Below, one piece after another: positions 26,788 to 36,417 of a DNA stretch of 64,000 nucleotides; positions within the stretch are counted from its first letter, which is position 1, and every line of letters begins with the position of its first letter. This DNA is from Methylocystis silviterrae (GTDB lineage Bacteria > Pseudomonadota > Alphaproteobacteria > Rhizobiales > Beijerinckiaceae). The notes beneath the pieces are model-generated. The model was not told the origin of the DNA and searched no databases. It saw only the letters and a program-made list of their open reading frames with translations. The DNA lies in contig NZ_JABVWW010000010.1 of NCBI RefSeq assembly GCF_013350005.1, positions 1 to 64,000 on the forward strand. Reading direction: 5' to 3'. The position numbers were made by a program, and so were the translations under genes.

Positions 26788-28653
26788 ATGCTTAGCGTTG
26801 GGCAAGCAATTGGACGCATGATCGCCGCTGCGGGTTTTGCGGCGCTCCTCCACGCCGTCGCGGTCTTGTTGCCCGCTTGGGCTCTTGCCGATAAGCTTTC
26901 GAGCGCTCCCGTCACGCATGGTCTCGCGCTCTATGGCGAACCTGCGTTGCCGAAGGATTTCGCTCATTTTCCCTATGCAAATCCCGACGCGCCAAAAGGC
27001 GGCGCGCTGCGGCTCGGTCGGCGCGGGGGATTCGAAAGTCTCAATCCGTTCAACGCCAGATTCGGGGTCGCGCCGCAGCTCATCATCGACAATGTGCTGC
27101 AAAGCCTGATGACCCGATCGCAGGACGAACCCTATTCGCTTTATCCGCTGATCGCTCAATCTATCGAAATCGACGACGCCCGCGAGCACGTCACATTTCA
27201 CCTCGACCCTCGCGCGCGCTTTTCCGACAAGACGCCGATTCTCGCGTCTGACGTTCTATTCTCCTTCGAATTGCTCAAGTCGAAAGGTCGGCCGAATCAT
27301 CGCGTGATTTTCGCTTCGGTGACATCGGCCGTGGCGCTCAACGACCATACCGTGCGTTTCGATCTGACCGGCGTGAAGGATCGCGAAGCGCCGCTCATTC
27401 TCGCCGCCATGCCGGTTCTCTCGAAGAGGGCGACCAATGTGGAGCGCTTCGACGAGCTCGATATGACGATCCCGCTCGGCTCTGGCCCTTATGTGATTTC
27501 AGAGTCCAAAGCAGGTTCGCGTCTGGTTTTGCGCCGCGACCCCGACTACTGGGCCCGCGACATACCGAGCCAACGGGGACTCTATAATTTCGACGAGATC
27601 GACCTCGACTATTATCGCGACGGCGCGGCGCTGTTTGAGGCGTTGAAGGCGGGGCTGATCGATTATCGCGAGGAGACGAGCGCCGCGCGTTGGTCGACGG
27701 GCTATGATTTCCCCGCCGTTCGCAGCGGCGCCGTTGTGAAAGAAGCGCTGCGGCCCGGCCGTCCGACGGGAATGGAAGGCTTCGTCTTCAATCTGCGCAA
27801 AGCCATCTTTCGCGACGTGCGGCTGCGCGAAGCCATCGCCATGATGTATGATTTCGAGTGGATCAACGCCAATTTCTACGGCAGACTCTATACGCGCACG
27901 GAGAGTTACTTCGGCGAGTCGGACTATGCCTCGACGGGGCGTCCTGCGAGCGCCGCCGAGCGCGGCTTTCTTGCGAATTTTCCGGGCGTCGTTCGCGACG
28001 ACATTCTCGAGGGGCGTTGGCGACCCGTTCAGCACGACGGTTCGGGGCGCGATCGCACGGTCGCGAAGCGCGCGCAGACGCTTCTCGGCGCCGCCGGCTA
28101 TGTTCTCGTCGACGGGCGTCTTGAGAAGAATGGCGCTCCCGTCGTATTCGAGATCATGATTCGCGATCGCGACGAAGAGCGGCTTGCGCTCAATTTCGCC
28201 GCCTCGTTGAAGCGCATCGGCATCGAAGCCAATCCGCGCTTATATGACGAAGTCCAGTACCAGCGCCGGCGGCAGCGCTTCGAATATGACATGATGATAG
28301 GGCAATGGCTGGCGTCCGCTGTGCCTGGTCAGGAACAGTTGAACCGGTGGACGACGGAAAGTCTCAATCGGAAAAATTCGGTTAATCTCGCCGGCGCCGC
28401 CTCGCCGGCGCTCGACGCCGCGATCGACAATCTGCTCGCGTCGCGCACCAGCGAGGACAGCATTTGGGCGGCTCGCGCGCTCGATCGCATATTGCTCTCC
28501 GGATTCTATTTCGTGCCTCTGCAGCACGTGAACGCCATCTGGTGCGCGCATCGCGCCGCGATCCGCCATCCTGCGCACACGCCGCTTTTTCCGATGTTTC
28601 CCTTCGGCTTCACTTTGGAGAGCTGGTGGAGCGAGAAAGCCGATGTCCGCTGA
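26788..28653 (+). CDS. YejA-like oligopeptide-binding protein
   Basis: A 621-residue extracellular solute-binding protein of family 5. A signal peptide (about 1-34, ending ALA) is followed by the SBP_5 core with AHFPYANPDAPKGGALRLG and FESLNPFN, typical of YejA (microcin C/peptide uptake), and FNLRKAIFRDVRLREAI. A strong ribosome site (AAGGAGG) precedes the chosen ATG. No yejBEF permease genes are adjacent, so it is an orphan or serves a distant transporter. A link to the neighbouring copper locus is possible but unproven. Confidence 0.85.
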   Translation: MLSVGQAIGRMIAAAGFAALLHAVAVLLPAWALADKLSSAPVTHGLALYGEPALPKDFAHFPYANPDAPKGGALRLGRRGGFESLNPFNARFGVAPQLIIDNVLQSLMTRSQDEPYSLYPLIAQSIEIDDAREHVTFHLDPRARFSDKTPILASDVLFSFELLKSKGRPNHRVIFASVTSAVALNDHTVRFDLTGVKDREAPLILAAMPVLSKRATNVERFDELDMTIPLGSGPYVISESKAGSRLVLRRDPDYWARDIPSQRGLYNFDEIDLDYYRDGAALFEALKAGLIDYREETSAARWSTGYDFPAVRSGAVVKEALRPGRPTGMEGFVFNLRKAIFRDVRLREAIAMMYDFEWINANFYGRLYTRTESYFGESDYASTGRPASAAERGFLANFPGVVRDDILEGRWRPVQHDGSGRDRTVAKRAQTLLGAAGYVLVDGRLEKNGAPVVFEIMIRDRDEERLALNFAASLKRIGIEANPRLYDEVQYQRRRQRFEYDMMIGQWLASAVPGQEQLNRWTTESLNRKNSVNLAGAASPALDAAIDNLLASRTSEDSIWAARALDRILLSGFYFVPLQHVNAIWCAHRAAIRHPAHTPLFPMFPFGFTLESWWSEKADVR

Positions 28654-28764
28654 GTTCGGTTGGCGCCTTTCGCCGGAAGGCGATAGATATGATTGGCGGC
28701 GGCTGGAGGCGGCGCGCCGCGGCGACTTGAACCCGCCTTGCGTGAACAATGGCTGGAGAGCCTC

Positions 28765-29139
28765 ATGGGGCAGGAGCCCTGGCCAACTGAACTGCGCCTC
28801 TCGGAAGGCGGGCGGATGCTGAACGTCTCCTTCGACGATGGCGCGCAATTCGCGCTCAGCGCCGAGCTTTTGCGCACGCAGAGTCCGAGCGCGGAAGTGC
28901 AGGGCCATTCTGCGAAGGAGCGCAAGACTATTGGCGGCAAGCGCAATGTCGCGATCATCGCTGTCGCGCCGGTCGGCAATTACGCCGTGCGGCTCGACTT
29001 CGACGACATGCATCGCACCGGAATCTACACGTGGCGGTATCTGCGCGAGCTTGGCGAGACGGCGTCGGCGCGGTTCTCGTTCTATCTCGAAGAGCTTGCA
29101 GCGAAGGGGCTCGATCGCGACCGGCCTGGAGAAAAATAA
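28765..29139 (+). CDS. DUF971 protein (gamma-butyrobetaine hydroxylase N-domain-like)
   Basis: A 124-residue protein of the DUF971 family. It shows PTELRLSEGGRMLNVSFDDG near the start and GNYAVRLDFDDMHRTGIYTWRYLREL, the most conserved part of the family, near the end. The fold matches the small N-terminal domain of gamma-butyrobetaine hydroxylases. Bacterial stand-alone members are often linked to iron-sulfur proteins, with no settled function. The ATG at 28765 has a GGAGAG site; an upstream frame to 28693 is less likely. Confidence 0.8.
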   Translation: MGQEPWPTELRLSEGGRMLNVSFDDGAQFALSAELLRTQSPSAEVQGHSAKERKTIGGKRNVAIIAVAPVGNYAVRLDFDDMHRTGIYTWRYLRELGETASARFSFYLEELAAKGLDRDRPGEK

Positions 29140-29212
29140 GTCTTAAAAAATAGTCCAGCAAAATGAATCGGCCGACGCGCGCGCCGGCCGTTCAAATACT
29201 CGCTGCAGGAAC

Positions 29213-29836
29213 TTACCGCGTCACGACCACGCGGGTGCCGACCTTGACGCGGTTGTAGAGGTCGACCACGTCATCATTGGTCATCCGGATGCAGCCCGAC
29301 GACACGGCCTGGCCGATGGTCCAGGGCTCGTTGGAGCCGTGGATGCGGTACAGCGTGCCGGAGAGATACATGGCGCGCGCGCCGAGCGGATTGTTGAGGC
29401 CGCCCTCCATATGCCGCGGCAGGTCGGGGCGGCGGCGCAGCATTTGCGCCGGCGGCGTCCAGTCCGGCCACTCGCGCTTATGGGCGATGTAACGCGTGCC
29501 GGCCCATTCGAATCCCGGTCGGCCGACTCCGACGCCGTAGCGGATCGCTTGGCCATTGCCGAGCACATAATAGAGTCGACGCTCATTGGTGGCGATGATC
29601 ACCGTGCCGGGCGCATATCTGGCGTCGAAGGCGACGGTCTCGCGCGGAACGGCGACCGCCTGCGGACGCCCGTCGCTGGTTTGCGGGGCGAAGGAGCCGC
29701 CGCCGAATAGCGCGGTGAAAGGGTCGACGACCGGCGCCGGGGCCGGCTGCGGCGCAGGGCTGCGCGCGGATACTGGAGACGAAAGGGCGCCGAGCGCGCC
29801 GAATGCGCAAATCAGTGCAAAAGCGAGACGCCGCAT
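29213..29836 (-). CDS. L,D-transpeptidase (YkuD family)
   Basis: A 207-residue exported enzyme. A signal peptide (about 1-24) and a Pro/Ala-rich linker precede the YkuD domain. The catalytic motif is HGSNEPWTIGQAVSSGCIRM, with the active-site Cys near residue 181 and the conserved His 16 residues before it. Such enzymes make 3-3 peptidoglycan cross-links or attach outer-membrane proteins to the wall in the periplasm. It is a stand-alone gene. Confidence 0.92.
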   Translation of the reverse strand: MRRLAFALICAFGALGALSSPVSARSPAPQPAPAPVVDPFTALFGGGSFAPQTSDGRPQAVAVPRETVAFDARYAPGTVIIATNERRLYYVLGNGQAIRYGVGVGRPGFEWAGTRYIAHKREWPDWTPPAQMLRRRPDLPRHMEGGLNNPLGARAMYLSGTLYRIHGSNEPWTIGQAVSSGCIRMTNDDVVDLYNRVKVGTRVVVTR

Positions 29837-30040
29837 GGTTTTCCCTTGTCCAAGTGTGGTCAGACGTCGCGCCGAGCCGAATTCGCGACGCAGACGCGCT
29901 GATGATTAGTCCCGCAGGCCGCTCGCGCAAGCAAGCGGGCCGACGCGCGAAACTCAGGACGAGCCGCGTTTCTTCCGGGAGAGTGGCAGACTTGCAACAC
30001 TGCCGCCGCGCGCCGACGGATTATCAACAAAGAGCGTTAA

Positions 30041-31627
30041 TCAGAATTTAAGCGTCGTCGCCTGTTTCACGCCGGGCAGGCTTTTCAGGGCGGTGAGCGC
30101 CTGCTGCGGCAGTTCGCCGTCGATCGCGACGAGCGCGACGGCGCCGCCGCCGGGCCTGTCGCGGCCTAGCGCGAACGTGGCGATATTGACCTCGGCTTCG
30201 CCGAGCACGCCGGCGAATCTGCCAATGAATCCAGGCCTGTCCTCATTCGTCAGATAGATCATCGACGGCGCGAATTCGGCGTCGACGCCAATGTCGCCGA
30301 TGCCGATAATACGCGGCTTGCCGTCGTGGAAAACCGTTCCCGAAACGCAAATTTCGCCCTGCGCGGTATGCGCGCTGAGCGTGACAAGAGATTCATAATC
30401 GCCTTGCGCCTCGCGAGTGATTTCCTCAATCGCCAGGCCGCGCTCCTTGGCGAGGATCGGCGCCGACACCGGATTGACGTCTTCGAGAATCGGTCGAAGC
30501 AGCCCCGAAATCGCAGCCGCCGTAATCGGCCGGGTCTTCTGCAACGCGACGGCCCCTTCGTAGACGATCGACAATGTGTCGACGCCGGCGACGGCGACCT
30601 GACCCACGAAGAGACCGAGCTTTTCGGCGAGTTCGACGAAAGGCTTCAGCCGCGGCGCCTCTTCGGCGCTGATCGAGGGGAAATTCACCGCGTTGGCGAT
30701 CGCGCCTCTGGTGAGATAATCCGCCATCTGCTCGGCGATCTGCAGCGCGACCTTTTCCTGCGCCTCGCTCGTCGAAGCGCCGAGGTGCGGCGTGCAGACG
30801 ACGTGCGGATGGCCGAACAATGGGTTTTCGGTCGCCGGCTCCTGCGCGAACACGTCGAAGGCGGCGCCGGCGACATGGCCGTCGTCGAGGGCCTTGCGCA
30901 GCGCCTCTTCGTCGACCAGCCCGCCGCGCGCGCAATTGATGATGCGCACGCCCTTGCACGTCTTGGCGAGGTTTTCCGCCGAGAGGATATTCTTCGTCTG
31001 CGGCGTGAGCGGCGTATGCAACGTGATGAAATCGGCTCTCGCCAAGAGCTCGTCGAGGTCTACTTTTTCGGCGCCAAGCTCTTCGGCGCGCTCTTGGGTG
31101 AGATAAGGATCGAAGGCGATCACGCGCATCTTCAGGCCGAGCGCGCGTTCGGCGACATTCGCGCCGACATTGCCGCAGCCGACGACGCCAAGCGTCTTGC
31201 CGGTGATCTCGACGCCCATGAAGCGGTTCTTTTCCCATTTGCCGGCCTGGGTCGAGGCGTCGGCGGCGGGAATTTCGCGGGCCAAGGCGAACATCAGCGC
31301 GATGGCGTGTTCGGCGGTGGTGATGGAATTGCCGAAGGGCGTGTTCATGACGATGACGCCGCGCGCGGTGGCGGCGGCGACATCGACATTGTCGACGCCA
31401 ATGCCGGCGCGGCCGACGACCTTGAGCCGCGGCGCGCGCGCAAAGATGTCGGCGGTCACCTTCGTCGCCGAACGGATCGCGAGTCCGTCATAGTCGGCGA
31501 TCGCGGCGGCAAGCTTGTCCTTGTCCTTTCCCAGCGTCGGTTCGAAATCGACCTCCAATCCGCGCAGGCGGAAAATCTGTGCGGCGGCCGGCGAAAGAGA
31601 ATCCGAGATGAGAACGCGCGGCGGCAT
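30041..31627 (-). CDS. serA: D-3-phosphoglycerate dehydrogenase
   Basis: An enzyme of about 528 residues, the long form of SerA. An N-terminal substrate domain starts PPRVLISDSLSP. The NAD-binding domain has GVVGCGNVGANVAERA. An intervening ASB-like domain (about 320-450) and a C-terminal ACT domain (about 455-528) complete it. It catalyses the first step of serine synthesis; in serine-cycle methylotrophs, serine and glycine supply matters for assimilation too. The ATG at 31627 is preferred; the longer frame would use TTG at 31642. A vapBC pair separates it from serC, its usual partner. Confidence 0.95.
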   Translation of the reverse strand: MPPRVLISDSLSPAAAQIFRLRGLEVDFEPTLGKDKDKLAAAIADYDGLAIRSATKVTADIFARAPRLKVVGRAGIGVDNVDVAAATARGVIVMNTPFGNSITTAEHAIALMFALAREIPAADASTQAGKWEKNRFMGVEITGKTLGVVGCGNVGANVAERALGLKMRVIAFDPYLTQERAEELGAEKVDLDELLARADFITLHTPLTPQTKNILSAENLAKTCKGVRIINCARGGLVDEEALRKALDDGHVAGAAFDVFAQEPATENPLFGHPHVVCTPHLGASTSEAQEKVALQIAEQMADYLTRGAIANAVNFPSISAEEAPRLKPFVELAEKLGLFVGQVAVAGVDTLSIVYEGAVALQKTRPITAAAISGLLRPILEDVNPVSAPILAKERGLAIEEITREAQGDYESLVTLSAHTAQGEICVSGTVFHDGKPRIIGIGDIGVDAEFAPSMIYLTNEDRPGFIGRFAGVLGEAEVNIATFALGRDRPGGGAVALVAIDGELPQQALTALKSLPGVKQATTLKF

Positions 31628-31756
31628 GGGATCATCCTGCAAAGAAAGGAATGAGCGGCATTGGGCGTCTCAATGTGGAAGCGCGCTTGCGCTGAACGCA
31701 ATCTAGATTTTTGGCGGCGACCGGAAGAAGCGCTGGAAAACGATCAAAAAATTTGG

Positions 31757-31775
31757 TATCTATCATACGTAGATA
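31757..31775. promoter_or_regulatory. inverted repeat upstream of vapB (probable TA operator)
   Basis: TATCTA (31757-31762) and TAGATA (31770-31775) are inverted arms 7 bp apart. TATCATA also appears as a direct repeat at 31761-31767 and 31774-31780. The AT-rich block lies 15-33 bp before the antitoxin ATG, where VapBC complexes usually bind to repress their own promoter. Confidence 0.5.
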
Positions 31776-31789
31776 TCATAAGAGGCCGC

Positions 31790-32047
31790 ATGACCGCCAC
31801 CGCGAAATTGTTCCAACACGGCCGCAGCCAAGCTGTACGGCTTCCGAAGGAATTTCGGATGCCGGGCACGGAAGTGCGCGTCAGCAAAGTCGGCAATAAA
31901 GTCATTCTGGAGCCGATCGAGGTCCCGGCGTTCGACGTCGATGCGTGGCGCGCGAGATTGAACGCCATGGGTGCGGAAGACTTCTTGCCGGCCGGGCTGC
32001 CGGAAGATTCGCCGCTAGCGCCCGATGAGTCGATCTCGTTCGATTGA
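31790..32047 (+). CDS. vapB: VapB-type antitoxin (AbrB/SpoVT fold)
   Basis: An 85-residue antitoxin. The N-terminal swapped-hairpin DNA-binding domain reads AKLFQHGRSQAVRLPKEFRM with GTEVRVSKVGNKVILEP. The C-terminal tail (about 50-85), rich in acidic and hydrophobic residues, would wrap the toxin. The downstream PIN toxin gene starts nine bases after its stop. It probably represses its own promoter through the upstream inverted repeat. The in-frame upstream extension to 31661 crosses the operator and is rejected. Confidence 0.9.
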   Translation: MTATAKLFQHGRSQAVRLPKEFRMPGTEVRVSKVGNKVILEPIEVPAFDVDAWRARLNAMGAEDFLPAGLPEDSPLAPDESISFD

Positions 32048-32056
32048 CCCGCGTCG

Positions 32057-32467
32057 ATGTTTTGCCTCGACACCAATGTCGTTATTTTCGCTCTAAACAA
32101 GAGAAAGCCGCAGATTGGCGAAAGACTTGATGCGGAACTTAGAGCTGGAACGCCTCTGATCGTTCCAGCTCTCGTCATTTTCGAACTCGCCTACGGCATC
32201 GCAAAGAGCCAACGTCCCGAACAAGCGCGCGCGCTCTTGGACGAGTTTCTTTCTGCTGGCTTTGATCTCCCGGCCTTCGACGGCGAAGATGCGCGCGAAG
32301 CCGGCGACATCAGAGCCTTCCTGGAGGAGCGCGGAACGCCTATCGGGCCGTTCGACTATTTGATCGCCGCGCAGGCGCGACGACGACGGGCCGTTCTCGT
32401 GACGACGAACCGTCGCGAATTCGAGCGCATTCCAAACCTTGTTGTGACCGACTGGAGCGATCGGTAG
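32057..32467 (+). CDS. vapC: VapC PIN-domain ribonuclease toxin
   Basis: A 136-residue PIN-domain toxin. The acidic active-site residues are in place: Asp5 in FCLDTNV, a Glu near 43 in VIFELAYG and an Asp near 99 in GPFDYLIAAQA. The family-typical ending is VTTNRREFERIPNLVVTDW. VapC toxins cut tRNA or rRNA when freed from VapB. The gene ends 11 bases from the convergent serC stop. Confidence 0.92.
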   Translation: MFCLDTNVVIFALNKRKPQIGERLDAELRAGTPLIVPALVIFELAYGIAKSQRPEQARALLDEFLSAGFDLPAFDGEDAREAGDIRAFLEERGTPIGPFDYLIAAQARRRRAVLVTTNRREFERIPNLVVTDWSDR

Positions 32468-32477
32468 GGCCTGCCTT

Positions 32478-33659
32478 TCACCCTGCTTGTGCGGCGTCGG
32501 CGCAAGCCTGCGCATAGGCCCAATCGAGCCACTGCGTCAGCAGCGCTACATCGGCGGTTTCCACCGTCGCGCCGCACCAGATGCGGAAGCCCGGCGGCGC
32601 GTCGCGATAGGCGCCAAAATCATAGCCCGCGCCTTCCTGTTCAATCATCGCCACCATCTTCTTGGCGAGCGCCGCCTGCGCTTCGGCGTCTGTCGCGGCG
32701 CTCTCTGCGGCGAAGATGAGACAGACGCTGGTGTTGGAGCGGGTCGCCGGATCCTTGGCGAGGAAGTCGATCCAGGGCGTCGTTTCAACCCAGTCGCCGA
32801 CCGCCTGCGCATTGGCGTTCGAGCGCGCAAACAGCGCCTCAAGCCCGCCGATCGATTGCGCCCAGGACAGGGCGTCGAGATAATCTTCGACGGCGAGGAG
32901 CGAGGGCGTGTTGATCGTCTCGCCCTGGAAAATCCCTTCGTTCAGCTTGCCTTTTTTGGTCAGCCGGAAAATTTTGGGCATCGGCCAGGGCGGCGCGTAG
33001 CTCTCGAGCCGCTCGACGGCGCGCGGCGAGAGAATCAGCATGCCATGCGCGGCCTCGCCGCCGAGAACTTTTTGCCAGCTGTAGGTCGTCACATCGAGCT
33101 TGGCGAAGTCGAGCGGTTGCGCGAAGGCCGCCGACGTCGCGTCGCAAATCGTCAGGCCCTTGCGATCCGCCGGGATGAAATCCGCGTTGGGCGCGCGCAC
33201 GCCCGACGTCGTGCCGTTCCAGGCGAAGACGACGTCATTGTCGAAGTCGATCTGCGACAGATCGGGCAATTCGCCATAGGGCGCGGCGAGGCTTCGCGCT
33301 CGTTCGATCTTCAACTGATTCAGGACGTCATTGACCCAGTCTTTCGAGAAGCTCTCCCAAGCGACGACATCGACGCCCCTGGGGCCGAGCAGCGACCAGA
33401 GCGCGATCTCCACGGCGCCGGTATCGGACGCCGGCACGATGCCGATGCGATAATCGGCAGGAACGCGCAGCGTCTTCCGCGTCAGCGCGATGGCCTGCGC
33501 CAGTTTCTCTTTGCCGGCCTTCGAACGGTGGGAGCGTCCGAGCGCCGCCCCGGCGAGATTTGTCAGCGCCCACCCCGGGCGCTTGGCGCAAGGGCCGGAG
33601 GAAAAGCAGGGATTGGCCGGCTTGGCGTCGGGTTTCGCCATTTTGTCGGCGGCGGCCAT
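32478..33659 (-). CDS. serC: phosphoserine aminotransferase
   Basis: A 393-residue PLP enzyme of the alphaproteobacterial/archaeal-type SerC group. The N-terminus reads [15 protein letters not shown]. The PLP-binding region has [17 protein letters not shown], with the Schiff-base Lys near residue 199, and [13 protein letters not shown]. It converts 3-phosphohydroxypyruvate to phosphoserine, the step after SerA. It is on the same strand as serA but separated by the inserted toxin-antitoxin module. Confidence 0.95.
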   Translation of the reverse strand: MAAADKMAKPDAKPANPCFSSGPCAKRPGWALTNLAGAALGRSHRSKAGKEKLAQAIALTRKTLRVPADYRIGIVPASDTGAVEIALWSLLGPRGVDVVAWESFSKDWVNDVLNQLKIERARSLAAPYGELPDLSQIDFDNDVVFAWNGTTSGVRAPNADFIPADRKGLTICDATSAAFAQPLDFAKLDVTTYSWQKVLGGEAAHGMLILSPRAVERLESYAPPWPMPKIFRLTKKGKLNEGIFQGETINTPSLLAVEDYLDALSWAQSIGGLEALFARSNANAQAVGDWVETTPWIDFLAKDPATRSNTSVCLIFAAESAATDAEAQAALAKKMVAMIEQEGAGYDFGAYRDAPPGFRIWCGATVETADVALLTQWLDWAYAQACADAAQAG

Positions 33660-33811
33660 GATGCAGCCCTCTCGATGCGGCGCAGCGCCGCCGCCGCCCG
33701 GCTACGCGCTGCCCAGCCGACCGTCAAGGAGGGAGCCATCAGGTTGGCGCGATTTTCTCGTACCAATTGCGCGGCGTCGCTTGAAGAAACGCCGGGGATG
33801 AGGGGAGAGCG

Positions 33812-34129
33812 GTGATGTCGGAGAATAATGACGCGCGTAATGAAGAAGAATGCCGGTATTTTCTCTCCTATTCCGGGGTTCGCTTGCCATTGAAGCTCCT
33901 GGGGCCGCTTGAGGCGAGCGAGCTTAAGAACCGCAACACTTATTTTCGTGCGACTTATGATGCTGAGGGCAAGATCGTCAGTTGCGAGAAGCTCGTCTAT
34001 GGCGAAGTGGAGCTGCGCCACGATTATTCCTATGGCGCCGACGGCGCGCTGGCGCGCGCCCGCATCGCCATGGGCGAAGACGTTTCCGAGGTCGACTGCG
34101 GCGCTGACGGCGCCCCGCTGCGCAGTTGA
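33812..34129 (+). CDS. conserved small protein, function unknown
   Basis: A 105-residue soluble protein. It starts with an Asn/Glu-rich stretch and then CRYFLSYSGVRLPLKLLGPL, followed by beta-rich repeats (AEGKIVSCEKLVYGEVELRH, YGADGALARARI). It may belong to a small uncharacterised family (I recall DUF6156), but I am not sure. There is no signal peptide or catalytic motif. It is divergent from serC and convergent with bolA. Confidence 0.6.
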   Translation: MMSENNDARNEEECRYFLSYSGVRLPLKLLGPLEASELKNRNTYFRATYDAEGKIVSCEKLVYGEVELRHDYSYGADGALARARIAMGEDVSEVDCGADGAPLRS

Positions 34130-34134
34130 CCGCC

Positions 34135-34431
34135 TTAAACGGGCGCGGCTTCGTGCGGAGTTTTGGCGCTGATCGCCAGGGCGTGGACGCGGTCGGCCAA
34201 CTCGTCGGAGAGAAGCGCATTGACGAGACGGTGCCGCTCGATCAAGCTCTTGCCCTCGAAAGCCGCGCTCACCACCTCCACTCTGAAGTGGGTTTCGCCG
34301 TCGGGATGGTGATGCCCATGTCCCGCGTGGCTGTGCGATTCGTCGATCACGTTGAGCGCCGCTGGCGCGAGGGCTTGGGTGAGTTTCTGTGCGATGCGCG
34401 TCTTGACGACGCCTTTACCCTGATCCGTCAT
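34135..34431 (-). CDS. bolA: BolA-family protein
   Basis: A 98-residue BolA. The fold signature is HFRVEVVSAAFEGKSLIERHRLVNAL, with conserved His residues, followed by DELADRVHALAISAKTP. The insert SHSHAGHGHHHPDGE is unusually His-rich and could hold a metal or iron-sulfur cluster with a monothiol glutaredoxin partner. BolA proteins act in iron handling and stress responses. The ATG at 34431 is preceded by GGAGATAAAC; an upstream frame exists but overlaps the divergent gene. Confidence 0.9.
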   Translation of the reverse strand: MTDQGKGVVKTRIAQKLTQALAPAALNVIDESHSHAGHGHHHPDGETHFRVEVVSAAFEGKSLIERHRLVNALLSDELADRVHALAISAKTPHEAAPV

Positions 34432-34517
34432 GTTTATCTCCGGTTCGACCGCCGATTTAGCACATTGGCGCTTGGTTGCGCTTGCGGCGCGCTGCGGCGC
34501 CATCATAATGGAATGAA

Positions 34518-35114
34518 ATGGACCTGAATTCGCCCCTCTTCGATCGCATCCGAGCGCAGCGCCAGCCGCGCGAAACTCGGCGCGAGACCGTGACACGGTG
34601 CGATTCTCCCGGCTGTGAGGCGGAGGGCGTCCACCGCGCGCCAATGGGCCGGCTGCGTGAGGGGCAGTATCTCTGCTTCTGCCTCGAACATGTCCGGGAA
34701 TACAACGCCACATACAATTATTTCAATGGCATGGATGACGCTTCAGTCGCCCGTTACATGAAGGACGCGACGGTCGGGCACCGGCCGACATGGTCCATGG
34801 GGACGAAACGCGGACGGGCGGGTTTTCGCGAGGACACGATGACGGCGGCCGATCCGCTTGGCGTCTATCGCCAGCGCTTTCGCCGTCCCCAGCCCGCCGA
34901 GCGCCGCGGTCCGCAGCATTCGCCCGTGACGATCAGGGCGTTCGTCGCCATGGGGCTTGAGGAGACGGCCGACGCCGTGACGATCCGCGCGCGCTACAAG
35001 GAGCTGGTCAAGCGTCACCATCCCGACGCCAATGGCGGCGACCGCTCGCGCGAGGAAAAATTGCGGGAAATCATCCATGCCTATAAGACGCTGAGGGCCG
35101 CCCGGCTGGTCTGA
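34518..35114 (+). CDS. J-domain (DnaJ-like) protein
   Basis: A 198-residue protein with a C-terminal J domain (about 135-198) carrying the HPD motif in [17 protein letters not shown]. The N-terminal part has a Cys pair ([10 protein letters not shown]) with another Cys/His set (LCFCLEH), which may bind zinc. The likely role is to stimulate an Hsp70. It lies 88 bp before cobS on the same strand, as in many alphaproteobacteria. Confidence 0.88.
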   Translation: MDLNSPLFDRIRAQRQPRETRRETVTRCDSPGCEAEGVHRAPMGRLREGQYLCFCLEHVREYNATYNYFNGMDDASVARYMKDATVGHRPTWSMGTKRGRAGFREDTMTAADPLGVYRQRFRRPQPAERRGPQHSPVTIRAFVAMGLEETADAVTIRARYKELVKRHHPDANGGDRSREEKLREIIHAYKTLRAARLV

Positions 35115-35202
35115 GCGCTCGTCGCGCGCGGCGCATTTTCCACGCCGGCGCAGACATCTTCGGCGCAATCATGCGGGGACGTCCGCGCAAGGAGGACGCA
35201 TT

Positions 35203-36201
35203 TTGGTCGCTGTAGAATACGCCGCAACGGGCCTCGAGAGCACGCCGGACATGAAGATCTCGGTGCGCCAGGTGTTCGGAATCGACTCCGATATGGAGGT
35301 TCCCGCCTTTTCCGAGCGCAACGAACATGTGCCGGACCTCGACCCGGACTACCTCTTCGATCGGCAGACGACGCTCGCCATTCTCGCCGGCTTCGCCAAG
35401 AATCGGCGCGTGATGGTGACCGGCTATCACGGCACGGGAAAGTCGACGCATATCGAGCAGGTGGCGGCGCGGCTCAACTGGCCTTTCGTCCGCGTCAATC
35501 TCGACAGCCACATCTCGCGCATCGACCTCGTCGGCAAGGACGCCATCGTCCTGAAGGACGGCAAGCAGGTCACCGAGTTTCGCGACGGCATTCTGCCTTG
35601 GGCGGTGCAGCACTGCGTGGCTTTGTGTTTCGACGAATATGACGCCGGGCGGCCGGACGTAATGTTCGTGATCCAGCGCGTGCTTGAAGTCTCCGGCCGC
35701 CTGACGCTACTCGACCAGAACCGCGTCATCCGGCCGCATCCGGCGTTCCGGCTGTTCGCGACCGCCAACACCGTGGGGCTCGGCGACACATCGGGCCTCT
35801 ACCACGGCACGCAGCAGATCAACCAGGCGCAGATGGACCGCTGGTCGATCGTCGCGACGCTGAATTACCTGCCGCATGACGCGGAGACCAATATCGTGCT
35901 CGCCAAGGCGAAATCCTATGGCGCGACGAAGGAAGGCCGCGACGTCGCCAATAAAATGGTGCGGGTCGCCGACCTCACCCGCAACGCCTTCATGGCCGGC
36001 GATCTCTCGACGGTGATGAGCCCGCGCACGGTGATCACCTGGGCGGAGAACGCCGAGATTTTCGGAGACATCGGCTTCGCCTTCCGGATGACCTTTTTGA
36101 ACAAATGCGACGAGCTCGAGCGCCCGCTCGTCGCTGAATTCTATCAGCGCTGCTTCGGCAAGGAGCTGCCGGAAAGCGCCGTGAACGTGGTGATGACATA
36201 G
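35203..36201 (+). CDS. cobS: cobaltochelatase subunit CobS (AAA+ ATPase)
   Basis: A 332-residue AAA+ protein. Walker A is [13 protein letters not shown] near residue 74, Walker B is LCFDEYDAG, and sensor residues lie in [13 protein letters not shown]. With CobT and CobN it inserts cobalt into hydrogenobyrinate diamide in aerobic vitamin B12 synthesis. Translation appears to start at TTG 35203, because an AAGGAGG site sits 7 bases before it and no ATG fits better. The TAG stop shares its last base with a repeat element. Confidence 0.95.
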   Translation: MVAVEYAATGLESTPDMKISVRQVFGIDSDMEVPAFSERNEHVPDLDPDYLFDRQTTLAILAGFAKNRRVMVTGYHGTGKSTHIEQVAARLNWPFVRVNLDSHISRIDLVGKDAIVLKDGKQVTEFRDGILPWAVQHCVALCFDEYDAGRPDVMFVIQRVLEVSGRLTLLDQNRVIRPHPAFRLFATANTVGLGDTSGLYHGTQQINQAQMDRWSIVATLNYLPHDAETNIVLAKAKSYGATKEGRDVANKMVRVADLTRNAFMAGDLSTVMSPRTVITWAENAEIFGDIGFAFRMTFLNKCDELERPLVAEFYQRCFGKELPESAVNVVMT

Positions 36202-36312
36202 AGCAGGTTCCGAAAAAGTTAACAGACTTTTTCGATGAGAACCTGCTCCAACATTTTGATTTTGAGCGATTCCTTCCCGATCACATGAGTCCATGTGATC
36301 GGGAAGCGCTCT
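36201..36312. repeat. bipartite palindromic intergenic element, copy 1
   Basis: Two hairpins in tandem. GAGCAGGTTC with GAAAAAGT pairs with ACTTTTTC and GAACCTGCTC (36201-36246). CTTCCCGATCACAT pairs with ATGTGATCGGGAAG (36273-36307). A near-identical element lies at 41066-41172. It begins inside the cobS stop codon. It is probably a dispersed REP-like element; the first hairpin may also terminate cobS transcription. Confidence 0.85.
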
Positions 36313-36417
36313 AGGCGCTGTGGGGATTGCCGAGCGAACAGGGCGCCAAGGAGCGCGGCGGAATGAAAATTGCTCGCGCGAGGGCGTTCTGTGAACGCCA
36401 ACTGACGCGAGTCTCCG

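Noticed and set aside
35115-35202. Cobalamin riboswitch upstream of cobS
   Set aside because: The 88-bp gap is too short and lacks a B12-box-like motif.
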